NCBI RefSeq assembly: GCF_963966145.1
Contig: NC_091048.1
Location: forward strand, 21,390,001 to 21,454,000
Length of the DNA: 64,000 nucleotides
Direction of reading: 5' to 3'
From: Tenebrio molitor
Lineage: Eukaryota > Arthropoda > Insecta > Coleoptera > Tenebrionidae
Position numbers and translations under genes: made by a program. This document shows positions 56,147 to 64,000 of this stretch, one piece after another. Every line of letters begins with the position of its first letter. Within the stretch, counting starts at the first letter, position 1. The notes under the pieces are model-generated. The model was not told where the DNA came from. It did not search any database and saw only the letters and a list, made by a program, of their open reading frames with translations.

Positions 56147-59100
56147 GATATTTATGCATTAAGGGAGATATGAACACGATTTTTCCCTGAGGTTGATAAG
56201 TCAACCGACTATCTCCCGTGGTGCATACTATATTTTATTTCAGTCTGTACTTAAAGTTAAAACTTTCTTAAAAATATTTTGCAGGGAAAATTGCGTGAAT
56301 ATAGGTATAGTTGCTGTGGTTTGGTTCTCATGAATTTGTTGTAAACAATGTGGAAGGCGAAAAAATTTGAAATATCTCGAGTTGTTTTTCATTATGTGTA
56401 TCTATGACGAAAAGAAAGAATACCTATCGTGTTACTAAAAAAAAAAAAAAAAAATTATCTTCAAAAATATGCATTCTGGACGTTCTATTGTTTTAGTTTC
56501 TTGATATGGATGTTACTTCACTAATACATATTGAAATATGGCAATCCAGCCATATGAATATTATTTTCAATGTAAAATGGGAAATTCACTACCACTTTGT
56601 TTTTACCTTTACCTTTACCAAAGGCCATAAATGGCACCTGAGCATACATTAAAATGTAATAATCTATCCAGATCTACAAAAAAATATACGGTATGTTCCC
56701 GGATTGAGTTTACAAAAGGGAAACATTTTTTGTTTTTGATTTCACGCAAAAACTTCAGAGGAATAACATTTTTTGCTTCATTTGAAACCCCCATTTCTGT
56801 TATTAAAAAATCTTTTTCAACACAGAGGAAGACTTAAGATTAAAATAAAAGGAAATGCAGAAAAAATAGTTCTTGCTCAATCAAAAATGTTGTAAACTCA
56901 ATCCTGGGACGTACTGTATATTTGTTGCCAAAAAAAATTGGCAAGGACAAGAAAATTTTACCATTACATATTTCAAGCAGTTAAAAGTGTATTGTTCGGA
57001 TATTCAAATTGCTTCAACCATTCATTAGGTACTGCCATATTTCTAAGAATATTTAATTAGGAAATTACTTTTCGTGACACAAGGGCAAATTTTCTATAAT
57101 CTTTAAAAATTGTCTTTTAATTTAACGTTTAAAAAGCAGTTTTTTCCATAAACTCCAATGATTATAGTCTCTTCTCTCTCACGTCTAATTTTACTGAATT
57201 TCCCCTCTTGGGTTAAATTTTTCGATAGGCTGAATAGGAAGGTCTCAGATAACTGTCATTAAAATTTATGTTTTAAAACTGGTGTCACTGTGAATTGTTC
57301 AAGGTTCGTTCGACCCAAGGCGGTCACACAAACGTACGCAATAAATGCTGTATGGTATAAATTAAAATTGATAGAAGAGGATTTACTGTCTTTCAGAACG
57401 ACTTGTACACAGATCCATCATTCACTGGTGCTAAAGAGGGCGGTGAATTCATTATGAGCTTGTTTACCTGTCCATAATGTACGTTAATACCTGTGTCAAA
57501 ATTATAAATTTTAATGAGAAATGTCGTAGACATCTTTGTTGTTAATTGTTACTTACTTATTTGTGTACAGAGCGGAAATTAACTATTTCGATTGATTCAA
57601 TCAGACAGTTTTCATTTGGGGCTTCAGTAACAAGAGCAAGAAAGTAAACAATATTAATTCGCTGCTTAACTAGTCACGTCTTATATCAGATACGACTGTG
57701 ATTTATTAACGCCTTTTGAATTTATTGATAAGTGATATAACTTTTGTACAAGTTCGTATAATCTTGACCAATTTTGAAAACTACACATTCACACTGCTGT
57801 CATTTCTGTTTCAGTTTGTAATTCGGGAAATAACTCTTTAATGTGAATGGACTACCAGAAACAAGCAGAAAAATTACACGATCGCGTATTTTAGTGTAAT
57901 CTTCTAATCTGGACATGTCAGTCGTGGAATATTCACTATCTTAAGTACGTAAACCATTAGCTGGTATCGGTATAATCATCATTGATGTGATGACTTATTG
58001 ACAATTGACCCATTTTTATCAAGTCTAATTTTAAAAACGAACTCGATGAAGTCTGGGGCACAGAAAATCGACAAAGATGTCCGGAAATGCAGCAAGTGTC
58101 GTAATTGTGAGACGATTGTTGTTGGGACAAACTGTGAACATTTTCCGATCACCCATTGTCCATGGAGCGGTCACGTTAGTCTATCGTGGCGTTTAAAAAT
58201 TCTCTAATTAAATGAAACTCGTTCAATTACGTTCGCGATAATACGGCAGCGTTGTGTGTTTTTCAAATTACCGAAGAGAAACTTTCTCGTGATGGTGATT
58301 TCATTTTCGCGGATCACGTGACCCAGTCAATATCTTGGCAATGCACATTTTTATTGTGTGCAACGTCACAAACGATTTGTACAAACAGTGGCTTGGTGAA
58401 TGGGCCGTGTCGGGAAATATTCCGCGTGGTGTTATTCCATTTCATCGGACGCATTTATTCGTTGTAAATTTAACGGCAAACAAACCGGAACATGTGATAA
58501 ATAGACGCCGACCGAAAACGTACACGAACGAGTTTCACTGTCAAAAATTGCAAACGTGACAGACCGATCCTGGTCGACTTGCAGCTTTTCAGTGTGATCT
58601 TGGCCATTTCGATCTTGCGCCGGCAAAGCTCGAGTAGTTTGGAGGATGACGCCGCCATTTGGTCATACTGCGAATTTTTTCGGAGTTCAATGCGAGATCA
58701 CTGTTCGATGACATACTGTTTTCAAGGTTGCCATAATTTCATTCCGCAGGAGAAAAAATCCACTGGAGTACCTTGATAATGACCTCGAGTAAAGACACAT
58801 GACTGCCATTTCGCAACATTGACGACGAGTGTCACCCAATAAGTATTTATAAGACGACTATTTTTAGTCAGAGATTGATGGGAGTCAACCGAGCGATCGG
58901 AGAAGAAGTGAAGCAGAATAGAAGAACGACGCAAAAGTCCACCGCCACGAAAAATGCAAAGTGCAAGTTCAGAAAGTCACAAACCAGTGCTTTTAGTGTG
59001 TTCGCGAAAGTCCGTACTCCTAAATTGGGGTCAAAAATTTCTGCTCCTGATGAGATAGCGCACGTCATTATGCAAATTAAATTAAAATTCCGCGTGATGA

Positions 59101-60687
59101 TGAATCATCATCCAATTCGGTATTACGCAGGGATAAGATTCACATGATAATTCGATGTTTTGGAATAATTGTTGTTGTAAATATTTATTAATGAAGATTT
59201 TCGATTTATGTAAGTAAGATCGCTTAACGTCATCTGAAACGGGTCAGTAATTTGCTATCACTGTGTAATCGAAATTATCAAGAAAAGTTGACGTCGGTAT
59301 GTGACCCAACAAAATTGTCACTATTTGTCATACAAGTCTCAAAATAATTAAAAAAAAAATAGAATTCGGAACGAATTCCATGAAAGACAATGAGTTTTGG
59401 TGACTAAACCAAATTACCAAAAATGGTGATGATTTCCATATGTAATTATCCAAAGAATAGGTACTAACCTTGGTCATTTGTTGCACGAAATAAGATGGCT
59501 TCAACGTATAATGGTAACACACATTAAGGTTGATAATTCGTTATAGATGCATTGTGTTTAAGTGTTTATCAAGAAATCGTTATCAGAAAACAGTGTTATT
59601 AATTTTATGATAATGGTTTTAGATTTAAAATTTCGACAGAGATGAATGGACGAATTTTGATACATTAGGTATAGATTGTTATTAATTGTCCAAAAATCCA
59701 ATATTCATTCATCGCGTTCTTGCGTCGTCGAAGTAATTTTTGCATATAAATTTGTTATTGAAGGTGAATGTGTTATTTAAACAATTCCACTGCAGTGGCA
59801 CCACTGCTATTGATCGAAAACTGTTATTGTTGAGGCTAAATGTGAATGATAATAGAATTCTGGCAAAGTCCAATTTACGTCAAACACCAACCCCAAACAA
59901 AATATGTGGTAGATTATTTTATTTTTATTTATTAGAACACATTCTGACACAATTTATGTGTAATATTTTTAAACTGCAATCTTTATAATCAACAAACAGG
60001 TTGAAAAGTAATCGTTTATTTAGATATGTCTTTACGATTGCTTCCACATCATTAGCGCTACAATCCAATAGGTTTGAATGGATAACTACCAAATGCTATA
60101 ACAAACACACTGGAACGTATGATTATTTAAATTTGTAAATGCGAAAAACAGCGTAAATATCAGACGACGTGACACCAGTTTACAAACTTTCCTATTCAAG
60201 CAGACTTGTATAGTAAGTTTTGGTTGTCAATGTCGTTTTAAAATTTCGTCGTATTGTTACAAATTACTTTTTTCCTGATTGATTGTGTCCAATAGAATGT
60301 CAATAATTCGTTGAATTGTCAATGGTTTTTTGAAAATTGGTTAAAATCATGGCCCCAATATCATATTTTAATGTAATGAAGTAAGAATCATTTCATAAAT
60401 TTTGTTTCATATACGATACGTTTCATTTGATCAATAACATTTGACAAGAAGAACACAATGTTAATAAATTAATGTCATAAGTTATCCCTCTTTCACACTT
60501 TCTATTGTGTCAAAAAATAAGATTGATGACCAAAATTTATGTTCGCGACTGTTATCTACAAGACGAAAATTCAGTTTTTGTTTTATACAATGATATAAAT
60601 ATGTAATGCCTATTCACATATCAAAGATGAAATTAAGTGACTTGTTCAATTACGCGAATTTACATATCAGATGCTTTTTAAAATTTG
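56147..60687. other. Intergenic, one MITE, otherwise nothing secure
   Basis: No gene is recognised. 58000-59150 is somewhat less AT-rich. On the minus strand it has TATAAATA near 58843 and, further on, an ATG in a good context (AAATGGCGGCGTCATCC, frame 58658 downwards). This could be a first exon but has no identifiable product. Confidence 0.45.
56689..56916. mobile_element. Mariner-type MITE
   Basis: Ends CGGTATGTTCCCGGATTGAG and CTCAATCCTGGGACGTACTG pair, followed by TTTACAA/TTGTAAA, and TA lies on both sides. About 228 bases. A short frame inside is not a known protein. Confidence 0.8.
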
Positions 60688-60785
60688 AGCTCAAAGTTGG
60701 CGTTGAAAAGTCGATTGTGAACGCACTACGAATTACGAATCAGGTGTTTAAATCATTTAAATCAAATTTAAAAAACACCCGATAT
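60688..60785. mobile_element. Palindromic MITE 'TCGGGTGTTCATTT', copy 3, partial
   Basis: CAAAGTTGGCGTTGAAAAGT, CGATTGTGAACGCACTACG and the end ACACCCGATATA match the copies at 12478 and 28263. The opposite terminus is missing, so it is truncated. Confidence 0.7.
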
Positions 60786-60809
60786 AAAGAATTAAGAAGA
60801 ACATACCTA

Positions 60810-61278
60810 CAGGATGTAACAGAAATAGGTGCATTAATTTTAACTGGTAATAGAACTCGTCAAAAGGAACAACTTTTCTATTTACCATTTTGCCGAAAAA
60901 CGATGTTTAATTCCAAAAAAAAAATGGAGAAATTTTTCACTAAAATAGCCCCACCCCACTAAATACTGCAATGACTAATTGAGATCAGCGCTAATATGAA
61001 AAAAACGTCCATTTACATCCAGAAAACGTGTTTTAACACCGAAATGGAAATTCACACAAATCTACCCGTATAGCAAAAAATCCACTTCGTAAAAATCTGG
61101 TTGTTTCACGTATTTAGGTAGCTTAGTTTTGGAGATATGAACGGTTTTAGGAAAATCTTTCCTACTTTTTTAAGCCATTACGCAACGTTTTTCGCCAAAA
61201 TGGCAGAGAGAAAAGTTGTTCCTTTTGATGAGTTCTAATACCAGTTAAAATTAATGCACTTATTTCTGTTACACCCTG
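60810..61278. mobile_element. MITE with arms of about 70 bases
   Basis: CAGGATGTAACAGAAATAGG and CCTATTTCTG-type sequence at the other end (ATTTCTGTTACACCCTG) pair. Pairing continues through GGTGCATTAATTTTAACTGG and AAAAGGAACAACTTTTCT. TA is on both sides. 469 bases, no coding capacity. Confidence 0.85.
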
Positions 61279-61280
61279 TA

Positions 61281-62743
61281 TGTATATTATAATTTCACAC
61301 TTAAAGGAGATAAATGTTTATTTGCGTAAGAAGTTGATTTGAAAAAATGCCGTGACAATTAGCATGGACCACTCACGTCAAATACGACGTCATATAAATT
61401 AAAGAAATACATTATTTTTGTTTGTGGACTTGTTAGTGTTTTTGATCATTTGGACTGAATAAGGGTCTTTTTCAAATTTCTAGTGTCCCAACTAACCGGA
61501 ACCTACTACAACACTCTTTTGAGAATTGAATTCATACGTATCGTAATTTTAGATAATGTTCAAATCCATCCACATGTACCCATTGGTCCGAAAAAGGTTT
61601 CCTTAGTTGGCTTTCCTTTGCCTACTTTTATACAGGGTGTAGAATGGATTTTCGATTTTGGTACATTGGCACTTTCCGTGCAATAGTGAAAATCCTCCGA
61701 TATTGGTTCCCCTAAATATTTTCCAACAAAAACTTAACACAAGAGTTGTAAAGTAAAAAAATTGTACCTAAACCTTTTTCTAATTCTGGTTCTGTTAGAC
61801 AAAAAAAAATCTACCGATAAAATAGTAATAGCCATGACTCCCGACAACAATAATAGTTATTTGTATCACAAGGCTCACTACAAAAAAATATTCTTTCTAA
61901 AGTAGTCCGCGTAAATGTTAAAAACATTCTACTGCCATCTCTCCATTCTACAATTACGTCCCACAATCAAAAACATATACTTTGTGTTATTTTAAAGTGT
62001 GAGAAATGTTTGTCTACAACAGGTGTCTAGGAGTAAAGCATTCCCGCTATTTTTCATACAGGTTTGGGTGACTTTCGTTTAACTAAAACTCTGTGTCCAA
62101 TTGTAAAACTTCGTCGTGAAATGATTGCATGACTATTAACAAATTACCAAATTTTTCAAAAAGAGTAAAATCAGGTAATTTTTTTTTTACTATAATGTAT
62201 GATCACAAAAATTATGATCTAGATTCTAGATTCTAGAGCGTCTGTGAAAAACGAAATCATCGAAAACGTGTGGCGCAGCTTTGCATTAATACACATAATT
62301 ACAGACAACATAACCTAACTTTGGATTTTCGAGTTACGAAGTCATTCTATAGTATCTACGGAACGGTGACTCGTTCATGTAAGAACCGTTCTCAAGCCGA
62401 AACAATTTTTGATCTCCGTTCATGACAACTATCTTAATACTGACATTTACCACTGGATTGTTCAAGTTCACTTATACGTTTTCAAATCTTTTGTTTTTCA
62501 CAGCCGCTCTACATTTTAACTTTAACATATGGTAGGTACGCAATACCTAAGTAAGCTGAGGACAATCAATTTTAAAATTACGTATTTATAAGTGTCAAAG
62601 TTCCATCTTTGACGTCAACATGGTAAAATGGAAGAGATCAAAGTTTTTAGTTGTACTTTGTTGTACAACTAATCAGTTCTTCTCGATAGGCTCAATGAAT
62701 AGATCTGTCCGTCGTTATCAAAAGAGAAGATATTGAAACGAAC
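61281..62743. other. Intergenic, nothing recognised
   Basis: AT-rich sequence. A 67-codon frame at 61483-61686 (VSLVGFPLPTFIQGVEWIFD) is not matched to any family I know. Confidence 0.45.
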
Positions 62744-62897
62744 CCTGCACCCGATCCCCGTTTTTAACGCATTGTTTACAGAATTCCGGTATTGACTTTT
62801 GCTCTTTTTGTTTCAACATTTTACTATCAGATAAAATCGACGTAAGTGAGTCAGAAACGATGCTCCCGTCCCAAGTCCAAAACGTAACCTTCGCCAT
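62744..62897 (-). CDS. Candidate first coding exon of an unknown gene
   Basis: A minus-strand ATG at 62897 in good context (TTTACATGGC) opens 51 codons with protein-like composition: MAKVTFWTWDGSIVSDSLTS, then KMLKQKEQKSIPEFCKQCVK. It reaches a possible donor (GTGCAGG before GTTCGT). The frame continues only seven more codons or so to a stop at 62718. Sequence just upstream (62900-63400) is less AT-rich, as expected of a promoter. No downstream exon was found, and I do not recognise the product. It could equally be a chance ORF. Confidence 0.35.
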
Positions 62898-64000
62898 GTA
62901 AACAAACAGGCGAAAACAAACACAAAAAATGCAGTGGTTCGTTTTGATCGAAACGTTCAATAACGATATCCGCACAAACATTCGATTGTTTCCTAAAATT
63001 CAAAACACGCGAACCTGCCAACTTGGCACTGTTACAAAACCTCGGCGACGACAATTCCCGACACACCGAATATTCTTGAAACCTATTATCGATGCAACAA
63101 TTAAATAACAACAACCTTGTCCCTTTTTCCTCTCGGCCAGACCGTTCAATCATCCTCCGGAGGGAATCCGGTGTGTGACGGTGAGCACACACGTCCTGTT
63201 AGTCACGTACTTGCTTCGGATTGCACCACGGTCTTTCCTTTTACTTTCGTGGATCGTGGACGGCGAAGAGCCCGACGTGTCAACTCAGATGTAGAGATCG
63301 GAGCCCACGCGACACCGATCACGTGCTCCTTTGCGTCAGCGATTCTGATAACACTTCAACGGTTTTGCTTTTGATTAGTCGTGATGAAAATAAAATTACC
63401 ATAAACAAATTCATTTACGATGGGAAGATACGTAGTTGGTTGTACCTAGCGATGAAGAGGAGATTGTCGGCTACTACTACCGCTAAATATACCGCGTGGA
63501 CGTCAGAAAAAAATTATTTTTGGTACACACTTTGCCAAAAATTAAAGTAAATATAGGTACGTCACGCTAATGAGGAAGATGCTGTTACTGGATCGTACAC
63601 TCTGTCGATGCAAGTCGTTACAAAAAAGCAATACATATTTATTTATTTACTATTGGGACAATCTTTTCCTTAAATACACTACACAATGTCAACGGTCATG
63701 GCAATATTTTTATTATTACACTTTACATACACGAATAATAAATAAAATAAATGTTGCTAATTTTCATTTACATTTTTTAAACTTAGATTATTTGATACGT
63801 TTAAGCTGACTTTAGATAAAGCATGTCGTATCTTAGCTCAGACGTGACATCTACGTTATTATGTATGACACATTAGAATTAATGATTACACATAAATCTT
63901 TCAATTCTCTAAAGATTTGTATCTAATCTCTAGACATGCACGACTGTCCCGTGTTGCTACGACCGTTCTAGTCAAGTTTTCCGTTTTAAAAAGTCATCGT
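62898..64000. other. Intergenic, possible promoter region then AT-rich DNA
   Basis: 63000-63350 is richer in CG than its surroundings and may be regulatory. Several overlapping short frames exist here in both directions but none looks like a known protein. The remainder to the window end is AT-rich and featureless. Confidence 0.45.

Noticed and set aside
58875..59147. 90-codon + frame after a TATTTATAA sequence and a TCAG initiator-like site
   Set aside because: TATA-to-initiator spacing is short, the first codon is TTG, and the protein is not recognised.
1..64000. CRISPR arrays, operons, tRNA or rRNA genes
   Set aside because: None seen. The direct repeats present are LTRs, MITEs and one minisatellite; no cloverleaf or rRNA sequence was recognised by eye, though a tRNA scan was not possible.

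Overview
The window looks like nuclear DNA of an insect, most probably a beetle. It is AT-rich, its genes are split by many very short introns (several of 44-60 bases), and long stretches without genes are packed with degraded DNA transposons and palindromic repeats. The genes have clear insect counterparts. The order is inferred from gene structure and repeat style, not from a search.

Four protein-coding genes could be rebuilt exon by exon with splice sites and reading frame preserved throughout. From left to right: (1) a DCX-EMAP gene on + (17499-21795, 15 coding exons, 842 residues), a microtubule-binding protein with doublecortin, HELP and WD40 parts; (2) a bin3/MEPCE 7SK RNA cap methyltransferase on - (24871-26972, 4 exons, 643 residues); (3) a large DBF4-type zinc-finger protein resembling chiffon/Dbf4 on - (42246-45323, 6 coding exons, 880 residues); (4) PFKFB, the bifunctional fructose-2,6-bisphosphate enzyme, on - (49031-51926, 7 exons, 475 residues). 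The four are functionally unrelated housekeeping or cell-type genes and do not form a pathway.

1-17 kb is a repeat-rich desert. It holds a frameshifted endonuclease-like repeat ORF, a non-autonomous hAT element with an 8-base target duplication, a Tc1/mariner-like element with a nested MITE, and a 4.3-kb LTR retroelement (7173-11486) with near-identical 164-base LTRs and a 5-base target duplication. The inside of that retroelement is decayed and carries a 63-base tandem repeat. 22-42 kb holds bin3 and many TIR elements. The most striking is a nested set of inverted repeats at 39.3-41.3 kb, which contains a foldback with arms of about 365 bases. 45.3-49 kb, upstream of the chiffon-like gene, is relatively CpG-rich. 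53.3-56.2 kb is a second transposon cluster, with a hAT copy inserted directly after a mariner-type transposase tail. 57-64 kb is mostly featureless apart from two MITEs and one unrecognised candidate first exon.

I found no convincing new multi-gene system. The observations most worth following up are the LTR element with fresh ends and a decayed inside, a recurring family of hairpins built around 'ACTCG ... CGAGT/CGTGT' cores, the nested foldback, the inverted MITE pair flanking bin3, and the chiffon-like gene that lacks recognisable upstream Dbf4 motifs.
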